Origin: Arsenicibacter rosenii | GTDB taxonomy: Bacteria > Bacteroidota > Bacteroidia > Cytophagales > Spirosomataceae | Direction: 5' to 3' | Length of the DNA: 64,000 bases | Assembly (NCBI RefSeq): GCF_001870735.1 | Contig: NZ_MORL01000001.1 | Span: forward strand, 496,001 to 560,000 | Shown: positions 56,344 through 64,000 of the stretch, piece by piece | Position numbering within the stretch: the first letter of the stretch is position 1 | Layout of the letters: each line of letters opens with the position of its first letter | Translations under genes and position numbers: made by a program | Notes under the pieces: generated by a model | What the model was told of the DNA's origin: nothing | Database searches by the model: none | What the model saw: only the letters and a program-made list of their open reading frames with translations

Positions 56344-56736
56344 TTAGCTTCCGACAATTTCCTTTAGTTTATCCAGTAAACCATCCCAGAGGTCCTTGAG
56401 TTCTTCTTCGTCCAGATTCGTCGAATAATCTGTAATACGCAGGAATGTCGACTGGGTTAACTCGCTCTGATCGATCCGGAAGTCGACGTAGTTATTGTCG
56501 TGCCCCGACTCACTGGTCTCCAGAAACTCAAACCGGACGCTTTTATTCTGGCGCAATGAAACCTGTTTGGCGATATGGCTTTCGTTATCCCACTGAAAGT
56601 CGTATTTCTGATCAGAGAGCGTATTGACCTTAGCTGCGAACCATTGAGACAAGCCGGATGCCGTACTGATGTAAGGGAAAAGCATTTTCGGGGATGCCCG
56701 GAACTCGTATTCGGTTACAAACTTAAATTTTTCCAT
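56344..56736 (-). CDS. START-like domain protein (SRPBCC/AHSA1-like)
   Basis: A 130-residue cytoplasmic protein. The opening EYEFRASPKMLFPYISTASGLSQWFA is the helix-grip start of AHSA1/START-like proteins that bind hydrophobic ligands or act as co-chaperones; the C-terminal helix is DLWDGLLDKLKEIVGS. Widespread in Bacteroidota; ligand unknown. Promoter on the far side is shared back-to-back with that of the tRNA. Confidence 0.85.
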   Translation of the reverse strand: MEKFKFVTEYEFRASPKMLFPYISTASGLSQWFAAKVNTLSDQKYDFQWDNESHIAKQVSLRQNKSVRFEFLETSESGHDNNYVDFRIDQSELTQSTFLRITDYSTNLDEEELKDLWDGLLDKLKEIVGS

Positions 56737-56848
56737 ACCTGAAGATTTTTTTTTTACATACCAGCATGCTACAGGGCTTCCTGTCTATCTTCTTAATAAC
56801 CAGTTGACAGAACCGGCTTAGGGGGCTAAACCGGCATTGGCCTATAAG

Positions 56849-56880
56849 CAAAGGTAAAATAATTTTAATGCGAAACTCAA
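56849..56880 (-). promoter_or_regulatory. Promoter of the START-like gene
   Basis: Minus-strand TACCTTTG (56849-56856) with a TTG at 56878-56880, spacing 21. It gives a leader of roughly 100 nt. Confidence 0.55.
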
Positions 56881-56889
56881 TGATATAGG

Positions 56890-56919
56890 TTGCGCGAATA
56901 AATATTTTGTGTACTTTTG
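56890..56919 (+). promoter_or_regulatory. Bacteroidota sigma-A promoter of the tRNA-Met gene
   Basis: TTG at 56890-56892, a 19-bp spacer and TACTTTTG at 56912-56919, matching the known TTG-N19-TAnnTTTG rule. It ends 13 bp before the tRNA. Confidence 0.8.
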
Positions 56920-56932
56920 CACTACGAAACAA

Positions 56933-57006
56933 GGCGGGGTAGCTCAGCTGGTTAGAGCGTAGGATTCATAACCCTAAGGTCGGCAGTTCGATCCTGCTCC
57001 CCGCTA
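56933..57006 (+). tRNA. tRNA-Met (anticodon CAT)
   Basis: A 74-nt cloverleaf. Acceptor GGCGGGG pairs with CCCCGCT (first pair G-U), D-stem GCTC/GAGC, anticodon loop TTCATAA with CAT at 56967-56969, T-stem GGCAG/CTGCT around TTCGATC, discriminator A at 57006, CCA not encoded. The anticodon arm has one A-C mismatch at the loop-closing pair. The sequence resembles elongator Met tRNAs; initiator (C1-A72) is excluded, and a lysidine-modified tRNA-Ile2 cannot be fully excluded. Confidence 0.93.
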
Positions 57007-57010
57007 CTAA

Positions 57011-57038
57011 AGAGTCATCAACTGATGACTCTTTTTTT
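57011..57038 (+). terminator. Intrinsic terminator of tRNA-Met
   Basis: AGAGTCATCA (57011-57020) pairs with TGATGACTCT (57023-57032) over a 2-nt spacer, followed by T's to 57038. Confidence 0.9.
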
Positions 57039-57601
57039 GTTGCCCGGTCTCCTTGACAATCAGTGTTTTATTACTGAACGAAGGGACTTTCTTCCGTCTC
57101 GCGTCATCGCCCCCTCTCCGGCAAATATAGAAAACTAGCCATTATAAAGAAGCAGTGCCCTGTTAATTAATGACGTAATCCTGATAAAAATACATGAGCG
57201 TTTTTTGGTAAGAAATGGCGGGAAATTATTTAATGGTCTGTCGGGAGAAGGCCCTTGCCGGTTAACAGGGTTAAGGCTGCCCTCTGCTGAAGTTGTACGG
57301 GTTCAGCCTTCGGGGTAATTCAGGCTTTAGCCTGGAGACGCTGATGAAAAGCGCCATTGGTTCAGCGCAAAGCAGAGCAGAAAATTATTGTAGAAAGGCC
57401 GGAGAGGTGTACATGCCTTCCTGAAGATACAAGTGTGTAGATAAACCTGAAAGGATAAGGCGTACCCTCCGGCGTTTGTCGCTCCACAAGTAGATGTTCC
57501 CCGCTGACTCGATAGAAATAGGACATTTAAATTGATTCATATGCATTTCCTGAATAAATTACCTGACAGCTTTTCAACGCAATTTGCAATCAGGACGGTA
57601 T
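57039..57601. other. 563-bp gap without a recognisable gene
   Basis: No convincing coding frame. It holds a short inverted repeat AGGCT/AGCCT near 57334-57345 in a GGTTCAGCC... context that could be part of a dispersed intergenic repeat, and several long AT stretches. No RNA family is recognised. Confidence 0.5.
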
Positions 57602-57982
57602 ATGAAAAAAGTGACCGGAATTGGCGGTATATTCTTCAAATGTGATGACCCGCAGAAAATGAAGGAATGGTACGCTCAGCATCTGGGGTTGCCGGTCGAT
57701 GAGTATGGGGCAACTTTCAGGTGGCGGGAGGCAGATGACCCGCAAAAGAAAGGCACAACGGCCTGGGGGGCGTTCAGTAAGGATACGAAGTACTTTGAGC
57801 CGTCAAAAAAAGAGTTTATGATCAATTACCGCGTTGAGCATATCGAAGAACTGGTGGCGCAACTGAGGCGGGAAGGGGTGACGATACTCGATGAAATTGC
57901 GGAATATAACTATGGGAAGTTTGTCCATATTATGGATCCTGAGGGTAATAACATTGAACTCTGGGAAGATGTGCAGTCGTAA
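57602..57982 (+). CDS. VOC (glyoxalase/bleomycin-resistance-like) family protein
   Basis: A 126-residue protein with one pair of beta-alpha-beta-beta-beta modules. GIGGIFFKCDDPQKMKEWYAQHLGL opens the first, and the C-terminal VHIMDPEGNNIELWEDV supplies the metal-binding Glu. Which reaction it catalyses cannot be told from sequence. I use ATG 57602 (MKKVTGIGG); an in-frame start 18 bp earlier adds nothing conserved. It is convergent with the isomerase gene. Confidence 0.87.
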   Translation: MKKVTGIGGIFFKCDDPQKMKEWYAQHLGLPVDEYGATFRWREADDPQKKGTTAWGAFSKDTKYFEPSKKEFMINYRVEHIEELVAQLRREGVTILDEIAEYNYGKFVHIMDPEGNNIELWEDVQS

Positions 57983-58031
57983 ATACATCGGGTTTCCGGT
58001 AGAGAAATACGCCGTCAGGGCACATAAGCAC

Positions 58032-58063
58032 TTAACCAGGGAGCGGCAACGCTCCCTGGTTAA
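58032..58063. terminator. Hairpin with 14-bp perfect arms and GCAA tetraloop between convergent genes
   Basis: TTAACCAGGGAGCG (58032-58045) pairs with CGCTCCCTGGTTAA (58050-58063); loop GCAA is a GNRA-type loop. Only TTAA flanks, no long T-run, so termination is likely but not typical. Confidence 0.6.
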
Positions 58064-58073
58064 ACCAGTAGCA

Positions 58074-58889
58074 TCACACCCGGTACCGTTTTTGCAGCAT
58101 CGTCATCATGTAGTGATTGATCTCCCACTGATCAACAACGGGCTGGCGGGTGTATGGCAGCAACAATAAGTAGGGGGGCGCCCCGAATTCCGGCGTAATC
58201 GTCGTGACCGTATGGCCGGCGGCGGCGCGCTGCGCAATCACTTTGTCCCAGCAAGCCAGGTGGTGTTCGACGACTTCCTGCCACTCCGGGGCTCTGGGGT
58301 CTACAATCTGCGGGCCTTCAATGTAGCCAACCCGGCTGTGGATGTGATCGGTACGGCTGATGGCCAGGGAGACCGCCTCCGGCTGATCGTCCAGATAGGT
58401 CTCGGCCGTTGTGAACCAGTGCGATATGTCGAGGGTGATCCTGAGCGAGGGGAGCTGCTCCAGGTACATACGGGTTATGTGGGCCGCAAAACTGAATTTG
58501 CCGCGGTGTGTTTCATGGATTACCGGAATGCCGGTTTCACCGGCGATACGATCTGCCAGAGCAATTAACCGGGCATTTTGCGCAAACGTGTAATAATCCT
58601 TTCCCGTCTGGGTGTTAATGAACAGGGGTTTTACGGCCGCTAACGCCCGGATTCGCCGGTCATATTCAGCATAGTGCCGGTCAAAATCCGGATGTTTGGT
58701 TTCCCAATGCTGACCAATCAGTTGCAGGTTGTGGGCTGCCAGGGCATTCAGCATCGTGTCCAGTTCCTGTGATGATGCCGGTATGCCGACTTCGACACCA
58801 TGATAGCCGGCATCGGCTACCTTCCGGGCAAATACCGGCCATGGGATGTGTTCCTGCCCCCATCTGGGGCAGAAAAAAAGGAGTTTCAT
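58074..58889 (-). CDS. Sugar phosphate isomerase/epimerase-like TIM-barrel protein
   Basis: A 271-residue xylose-isomerase-like TIM barrel. Ligand candidates for the divalent metal: HETHRG (Glu), TLDISHW (Asp), HIHSRVG (His) and TPEFGAPP (Glu). These enzymes isomerise or epimerise sugars, often partnering with Gfo/Idh oxidoreductases. There is no transport gene in the immediate unit. It is followed, about 60 bp upstream on the same strand, by the PhyH-like gene, so the two may be co-transcribed. Confidence 0.88.
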   Translation of the reverse strand: MKLLFFCPRWGQEHIPWPVFARKVADAGYHGVEVGIPASSQELDTMLNALAAHNLQLIGQHWETKHPDFDRHYAEYDRRIRALAAVKPLFINTQTGKDYYTFAQNARLIALADRIAGETGIPVIHETHRGKFSFAAHITRMYLEQLPSLRITLDISHWFTTAETYLDDQPEAVSLAISRTDHIHSRVGYIEGPQIVDPRAPEWQEVVEHHLACWDKVIAQRAAAGHTVTTITPEFGAPPYLLLLPYTRQPVVDQWEINHYMMTMLQKRYRV

Positions 58890-58946
58890 GCGTAGCAGGT
58901 AAAAATGGTTGATGACGTATATGTATACAGGTAGCCGGGCAATGCC

Positions 58947-59783
58947 TTATTTCAGGGCCAAATCATCTTCTTTTGCCAGAAAGTTAGCCTCCGCTTCGGT
59001 TAATCCGCCCGCTTCACGGGTTAATAAGGCGTCGTCCGGGACAACATCAATGGGGGTTATACAGGCCCCCGCCGAGGCAACTTCATTATAGCCCGGATTC
59101 GACTGGCGGTTGTAGCAGGAAATCAGCGACCAGCGGGCACGGTCAGACAGGTTCGCCTCAGACCGGTGCAGGATGTTGCTGTGAAAGAATAACACATCCC
59201 CGGCTTTCAGCGTCACATACACCAGCGGCATCGTTTTCAGGGCCAGATCGACGTATCGTTGCGAGGCACCGACCTGCTCACCGGCAAAACCATGCTCCAC
59301 GCGTCCCATTTTGTGCGTCCCGGGAATAACCTGTAAACAACCGTTTTCGCGGTTGGCATCCGTAATAGCAAGCATGACCGACATCATCTGATCGGGAAAC
59401 AGAAACTCGTTTTTATACCAGTAGCCATAATCCTGATGCCATTCCCACGCACCGCCGACACGCGGCTCCTTCTGCATGAGCTTTGAGTGAAAATGACAAA
59501 CCGGGGCCGTCCCGTCGAGGAGCGCATCGACCGAATCGACCAGGCGCCGGCTGCGGGTGAGCAGGCCGTAGATGTCGTTACCGGGCTTGTACCAGAGCGA
59601 CAGTTTACTGCGTTTGCCGGTACGGTCATTTACATTGATCGCGTTTCTGCTGACGGCCTGATCGTCAACGGCTACGGTATACAACCGGGCTATTTCATCA
59701 GCGGTTAAAAGACCGGGAACGATGAGGTACCCATCCTGATGGTACTGCCGGATTTGATCCGGCGTTAAAGAAAATGAGGTCAT
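58947..59783 (-). CDS. Phytanoyl-CoA dioxygenase (PhyH)-family protein
   Basis: A 278-residue Fe(II)/2-oxoglutarate oxygenase. DGYLIVPGLLTADEIARLY opens the family; the facial triad is WEWHQDYGYW (His and Asp) and VLFFHSNILHRSEAN (distal His), with an Arg in DRARWSLISCYN that would hold 2-oxoglutarate. It hydroxylates an unknown small molecule. It starts MTSFSLTPDQI and reads away from the large secreted protein cluster; context suggests catabolism of a glycan-derived compound. Confidence 0.9.
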   Translation of the reverse strand: MTSFSLTPDQIRQYHQDGYLIVPGLLTADEIARLYTVAVDDQAVSRNAINVNDRTGKRSKLSLWYKPGNDIYGLLTRSRRLVDSVDALLDGTAPVCHFHSKLMQKEPRVGGAWEWHQDYGYWYKNEFLFPDQMMSVMLAITDANRENGCLQVIPGTHKMGRVEHGFAGEQVGASQRYVDLALKTMPLVYVTLKAGDVLFFHSNILHRSEANLSDRARWSLISCYNRQSNPGYNEVASAGACITPIDVVPDDALLTREAGGLTEAEANFLAKEDDLALK

Positions 59784-60113
59784 CGGTATAAGCAGATTTG
59801 GACCGTGAAAGCGATTCTTCAGCGCGGATCAGGGGAAAATGACCTGCCAGCACCCATTGCTAAAAGCGCAGGGAAGCCTGAATTTACCGTGAAAAGAAGC
59901 GTGAATTCATTTGTTAAATTGTCCACGCAACGCGTAAAATGATAAAACAGCATAATCTGCCGGTTCAGACTAAGCAAAAGCAGCATCGCCACACAAAACG
60001 GCTGAGCCTGAAGTAAGACGACAGCCTTATCCGATCAACCAGCCCGTACCGCATGACGATGCTGAGCACCAGCAGGGAGAACGGAATATTGCCTTCTGTT
60101 CTCCCTGCCGTTG
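59784..60113. other. 330-bp gap without a gene
   Basis: No coding frame. It contains the hairpin CAGGGAGAAC (60073-60082)/GTTCTCCCTG (60098-60107) just after the stop of the minus-strand gene at 60114, which may end that transcript although no T-run follows. The promoter for the PhyH-like gene is presumably at 59784-59900 but no clear box was found. Confidence 0.55.
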
Positions 60114-62582
60114 CTACCGATACACCAGATCCGCCGTTGCCTGACAGGATTTATCAGACGTGAGTCGGATCCAGCGAGCCTGAAAATCAGCTGGGAACGT
60201 AAATGTGCTGGTTTGACCCCGTGCTACTGTAATGGTTTTGTATGGCATCCAGACACCGGTGCCGACAGGGTCAGCCTCAAGGGTAAATGTAACCGGCTCA
60301 CTGGCGTTGTGCGATAACGCAAGGTTTCGCTGGTCGTAAAAACCAATCAGGTAGGGGTCTGATGGTTCATTGGCAGAAACGGCTGTATGCTTCCACGGAC
60401 CGCCTTTACCGGTTGGCTTGCCCAGCTTCCATAAATCATCGATAACTCCCGCCCAGACGGCGGCCTTTTTGTCGTCAGACACAATAATATGTTCGTTGGT
60501 TGCCAGGTTCTCCGGTTCTAAACCCGTCATAATCAGCAGGCCCCGGTAGGAGGCATAGTCATGAATCCGGAGAGTATGCGAGGCAACGGGCCGGATTTTG
60601 GCGTATCCGTCGGCATTTTCGGCCGGCAGTTCGTAGAACGTACCGTGGCAGTTGAGCAGGTCGCGCTCCGTGGCCACCTCACGGCAAATGCGTAAGGCCG
60701 CTTGCCGGGTGAGATCCGTAAAGGCGTCATGGCCTTTCGGAAGCCGCCACCGACGGCCTTTGTCGTCAACGATCAGCACACTGGCCTCGTCGACTGTAAC
60801 GGCCTGTTTCGGAATGGCAAACTTTTCGGCGATGAAAGCGGCCGTTTGCGGGTCATTCTTCCGGGTTAGCCGCATCTCTCCGTCCAGTTCATAATAGCCG
60901 GCATCGGTAACCTGACCGTTGTCGAACCGGCGGACGTTCATACCCAGTGCTTTACGGTCGTTGCCCAATCCGTACAGCGTACCGCCCAGTGCGTGCTGAT
61001 CCGTAACCCGGGCAAGGCCGTTAAACATCGGATCTGTATCCGGACGCCGGTTATCGTTTCCGGCGAGGTAAAACTGAATCGTCATCACAGACGGCTTGTT
61101 GACGCGGGTCCGGATCCACTCGCCCTGTGTCGCCTGATCGAACGGAATCTGTAAGGCCTGTTGGGGAGCAACCGGCATTGATTTGAGGGGGACCCAGTTA
61201 CCGGTTCCGGTTTTATCCACCTCAAATGTTATCGTCAGCGGCTCATTCCCGTGGTTTTTTACCCAGGCAGACCGGTTTTTCCAGCCGGCAAACAGGAATG
61301 GCTCTGAGGTTTCCCCGGCTTTCACGGACTCATTGAGCCAGACAGCGCCTTCGGCGGTATTCGGGCCCAGCTGATCGGGCAGTGTGAGGGGGGTAAACCA
61401 GAGGTTTGAGTTAGACTGGCCTGGGCCTTCCAGATTGCCCTTGGCCAGACGTTTGTTGAGAAACTCCTTTTGAGCCGAGTCGTCGCAGCCAAACACAATC
61501 CGGTCATTCCAGCGGGCAAAATCGCCGATAACTTTCAGGTAGGCAGATCCGGGCCGGATACCGGCCGTGTTCCGGGCGGTAAACGTGCCGGGGAAATGCC
61601 AGAAAAGACCGTGCATGGTCATGAGGTAGTCGGCCTTGCCCGTGGTACCGATGTCGCGGATGCGCGGCCATTCGGTGTTCCAGCCGTGAGCACCATCGTA
61701 GCTGTGGCTGGCTTTCGGAAGCCGGAAAAACTGCCAGCCCGCTGTTTTGTCGCGGACACCCAGCAACACCGATTTATGGTCCCAGCCGGTTGCCCAGATC
61801 GGGTCGGTTTCCGGGCGGGCATTGCCGGTAATCCCCCCCGGACCGGTCACTTCCACAAACTGGTTCCGCCGGACAACCTGCCAGCGTTTACCATCCCATT
61901 CGGCCAGTACCCCCGCCGGTACATCGAACTGTTTCAGGGCTTTGTCGCCCGGTTCGCCGTTGTTGGAGTAAACCATCACTCCCTGACCCGAGTAAAGTCC
62001 TTTGCCATGTGCTCCCGGCAGCAGAGCCGTTGGCTGGTTGCCGGTTTCATCGACGCCCTTTTTGTGTTTGGTATTCCCGTCTTCGTACAGCAGCCGGGGG
62101 GTGAGTGTAGCCACGTCGACGTCATAAAAACCTTCTTCCATGGTGCCGTAATAAATCCGGTGTTCCGGATCGGTCAGATGGCGGGCATTGCCGGTATGGC
62201 GGCCGGGCATGGCCGAATAGGGAATGGTGCGGACATTGGCACGGGCATCGATGGCATACGGGCCGATAAACAGCTGATTGCTTTCGGGATGGATCATCCG
62301 GTTCGCGGGCGTACCGCCGATGCTTTCGGTGCGGATGGTGCGGCTGAGGTCTGGTCTGATTTCATACAGCTTATCCGAAGAGCCATTGGGGAGGTGCGGG
62401 CCGTACGTAACGACCCAGAGCCGTCCGGCCCAGGGAACAACGGCACCGGTGCCGCATTCCCCCTCGTTGTTGTACATGGCCAGATGCGGATATACCCCGC
62501 TAAACGACTTTGGTGGTTTGGGCTGGGCCACCAGTGTCAGGGCTGTCAGCAGCGACAGGCCCGTTAAAACAGATCGCTTCAT
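60114..62582 (-). CDS. Large secreted protein of unknown function, possibly beta-propeller plus beta-domains
   Basis: An 822-residue exported protein. Signal peptide MKRSVLTGLSLLTALTLVAQ. The first half has repeats suggesting propeller blades (GAVVPWAGRLWVVTYGPH, RIYYGTMEEGFYDVDVATLT). Two related beta modules occur at about 440-520 and 735-822, with similar NEPLTITFEVDKTGTGNWVP and SEPVTFTLEADPVGTGVWMP segments. I do not recognise a catalytic motif. It sits 37 bp after a SusD gene, so it is likely a surface or periplasmic component of a glycan-use locus. Confidence 0.75.
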   Translation of the reverse strand: MKRSVLTGLSLLTALTLVAQPKPPKSFSGVYPHLAMYNNEGECGTGAVVPWAGRLWVVTYGPHLPNGSSDKLYEIRPDLSRTIRTESIGGTPANRMIHPESNQLFIGPYAIDARANVRTIPYSAMPGRHTGNARHLTDPEHRIYYGTMEEGFYDVDVATLTPRLLYEDGNTKHKKGVDETGNQPTALLPGAHGKGLYSGQGVMVYSNNGEPGDKALKQFDVPAGVLAEWDGKRWQVVRRNQFVEVTGPGGITGNARPETDPIWATGWDHKSVLLGVRDKTAGWQFFRLPKASHSYDGAHGWNTEWPRIRDIGTTGKADYLMTMHGLFWHFPGTFTARNTAGIRPGSAYLKVIGDFARWNDRIVFGCDDSAQKEFLNKRLAKGNLEGPGQSNSNLWFTPLTLPDQLGPNTAEGAVWLNESVKAGETSEPFLFAGWKNRSAWVKNHGNEPLTITFEVDKTGTGNWVPLKSMPVAPQQALQIPFDQATQGEWIRTRVNKPSVMTIQFYLAGNDNRRPDTDPMFNGLARVTDQHALGGTLYGLGNDRKALGMNVRRFDNGQVTDAGYYELDGEMRLTRKNDPQTAAFIAEKFAIPKQAVTVDEASVLIVDDKGRRWRLPKGHDAFTDLTRQAALRICREVATERDLLNCHGTFYELPAENADGYAKIRPVASHTLRIHDYASYRGLLIMTGLEPENLATNEHIIVSDDKKAAVWAGVIDDLWKLGKPTGKGGPWKHTAVSANEPSDPYLIGFYDQRNLALSHNASEPVTFTLEADPVGTGVWMPYKTITVARGQTSTFTFPADFQARWIRLTSDKSCQATADLVYR

Positions 62583-62619
62583 GGTTGTTAATATCAGAGT
62601 AATTCAGGTTGTATACAGG

Positions 62620-64000
62620 TTAGTAGCCGGGGTTTTGGGTCAGGTTGGGGTTAACACGGCGTTCAAGCGCCGGAACCGGCCAGAGGTATTGCCGGGTCTT
62701 GTCGAAGTTCCGCTGGGCCACGACCTTCACATCCGGGCCGAATCCCGAATAATCGGCGATCCCGTCGGCATCAAGCGGAGTGACACCCGGAAACGGCCAT
62801 TTGCTGCGGTTCTGCACGGCGGGATCGGGGAGTCCGATCACGGGTCGGGTCAGTGCCTTTTCGGCTAACCGCCAGCGAATCAGGTCCATATACCGAAGGC
62901 CCTCTCTGGCGAATTCTACCCGCCGTTCCCGCCGGATGAGCTGCCGGAGTTCGGCGGCATTGGTCGTTGTCGCGGCCGGATACTGGCTGGTCTGGGAAAC
63001 GGGTACGCCATACGCCCGCGCCCTGACCAGGTTAACGGCATTCAGGACGGTGGCGTCGATCTCATTCAGTTCGGTTTTCGCTTCGGCATACGTCAGCAGG
63101 ATTTCGGCGTAGCGGCAGATGTAGGCATCGTTGTCTTCGCTCCGTTTATCGGCCCAGGACTGATCCACGCCTTTTTTCCAGAGAAAACCGGTAAAGCTGG
63201 CAAAAGCGGCAACCGACCGTGTATCGAGGTTAGCTACTTTTTTGTTGTCCTTCGCGCTGAAAACCGTTGTCGAATCAGGATGAGGCTGATAGGTATACCC
63301 GAGCCACTGCGTACCGAACTCAACAATGGAGGCCGTCAGGCGGGGATCGCGGTTTTTAAACGGATCTTTGGGGTTATAGAGCGGCGACTGATCGATGGTT
63401 TTGCCATCCCGGCATTCGTAGGCGTCTACCATTTCACGGGTCGGAATCTGGGCACCGTAGCCGCCGGTTATCCGCGGTAGCAGATCCCTGACGGCATCAC
63501 CGGACGTAAACACTTTCTGGGCTTCGTCCCGCGGAATGCTGATGATCAGTTCATTACTGGTTTCGCCGGCTTTCAGGAACAACTGACTATAATCGCTGTG
63601 CAGGGAGTATGCCCCGGCACCGGTAAACTGCATAATGGCCTGAGCGGCTTCTTTGGCCACGGCCCAGTTGCCGGTATACAACGCCGTACGGGCTTTTATG
63701 GCCAGGGCAGCCCCTTTTGTCAGCCGTTTCACGGCCGAAGCAGGGTAGGACTGAGGCAGATTGGCAATGGCAAAATCCAGTTCGGCAAAAATAAACTGTA
63801 GTACGCCGGCCTGAGGCGAACGGGTAACGGCATAGGATTCTTCCAGCGTCAGGGGATTGGTAATCAGCGGTACGTCACCGAAATGGGTAATCAGCCGGAC
63901 GTATTGATACGCACGGATCAGCCGCATTTCGGCTTCCAGCTGCTTCAGTACGGCAGCCGATGTGTTGGCCGCTGCCCGGTCTTTGTTGGCCAGAAACGAG
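62620..64000 (-). CDS. SusD/RagB-family outer-membrane lipoprotein, truncated by window edge
   Basis: The C-terminal 460 or so residues of a SusD protein. The frame continues past the Met at 63927 to the right edge (KQLEAEMRLIRAYQYVRL), so the start and lipobox are outside. SusD hallmarks: RAYQYVRLITHFGDVPLI, later EILLTYAEAKTELNEID, RRERRVEFAREGLRYMDLIRW and a tail RQYLWPVPALERRVNPNLTQN. SusD binds glycans for a SusC porin, which should lie just right of the window. It is the first visible gene of an operon with the 822-residue secreted protein. Confidence 0.93.
   Translation of the reverse strand, partial: SFLANKDRAAANTSAAVLKQLEAEMRLIRAYQYVRLITHFGDVPLITNPLTLEESYAVTRSPQAGVLQFIFAELDFAIANLPQSYPASAVKRLTKGAALAIKARTALYTGNWAVAKEAAQAIMQFTGAGAYSLHSDYSQLFLKAGETSNELIISIPRDEAQKVFTSGDAVRDLLPRITGGYGAQIPTREMVDAYECRDGKTIDQSPLYNPKDPFKNRDPRLTASIVEFGTQWLGYTYQPHPDSTTVFSAKDNKKVANLDTRSVAAFASFTGFLWKKGVDQSWADKRSEDNDAYICRYAEILLTYAEAKTELNEIDATVLNAVNLVRARAYGVPVSQTSQYPAATTTNAAELRQLIRRERRVEFAREGLRYMDLIRWRLAEKALTRPVIGLPDPAVQNRSKWPFPGVTPLDADGIADYSGFGPDVKVVAQRNFDKTRQYLWPVPALERRVNPNLTQNPGY

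Noticed and set aside
56933-57006. Initiator tRNA
   Set aside because: The first acceptor pair is G-U and not the unpaired C-A of bacterial initiator tRNAs.
57007-57601. Integrated element with tRNA attachment site
   Set aside because: No integrase gene and no visible duplicate of the tRNA 3' end in the window.
61470-62567. 365-codon open frame on the plus strand
   Set aside because: It lies fully antisense to the 822-residue secreted protein; its translation has no family features, while the minus frame has a signal peptide and repeated modules.

Overview
The window is a chromosomal segment of a Bacteroidota bacterium, most likely order Cytophagales and close to Spirosomataceae. The assignment rests on family content, not a database search. 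Markers are a T9SS type A sorting domain, a gliding-motility-type (CHU_C) C-terminal domain, SusD, a short primary sigma factor without region 1.1, lipoboxes and Tat signals of the Bacteroidota kind, and several TAnnTTTG promoter boxes. Coding density is high. I see no prophage, insertion sequence, rRNA or CRISPR.

Layout. 1-3543: the 3' part of a PVC-type dehydrogenase, a HiPIP-like lipoprotein and a Tat-exported Gfo/Idh/MocA oxidoreductase, a likely periplasmic oxidation module. 3714-7015: amino-sugar operon (FucP/NagP-type importer, NagA, NagB-like deaminase with altered active site). 7181-9285: an XRE regulator with a large dyad upstream, and a secreted protein of unknown function. 9414-12734 (minus): AddA/RecB-like helicase whose nuclease catalytic residues look lost. 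12827-18820: signalling cluster of a hybrid histidine kinase, CheR, CheB and a receiver-kinase, with no chemoreceptor.

19051-35382 is an exopolysaccharide locus, interrupted by two minus-strand genes. It starts with a response regulator and a pseudo-receiver/sugar-transferase fusion, then glycosyltransferases, a polymerase/ligase, an acetyltransferase, a short TolC-like protein, a Wzc-like protein with degenerate kinase, a flippase, an acyltransferase-glycosyltransferase fusion, a secreted CHU_C protein and two paralogous glycosyltransferases. It ends in 17 identical 32-bp tandem repeats (35388-35931). A T9SS-secreted, CBM6-bearing glycoside hydrolase (minus) and another glycosyltransferase follow. 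The signalling cluster probably controls polymer output, with the pseudo-receiver transferase as a possible contact point; this is inference.

41127-57006 is mostly housekeeping: dnaE, then an AT-rich nucleotidyltransferase plus small-protein pair, an outer-membrane receptor-like protein, an SRAP protease, a TlpA-like thioredoxin, rpoD, pnp, rpsO, an LptF/G permease, a START-like protein and tRNA-Met. 57602-64000 is catabolic: VOC protein, sugar isomerase/epimerase-like protein, PhyH-type dioxygenase, a large secreted protein of unknown function and a SusD protein cut by the right edge.

Best candidates for something undescribed are the nucleotidyltransferase/small-protein pair behind dnaE, the tandem-repeat array, and the pseudo-receiver sugar transferase with a four-cysteine insertion.
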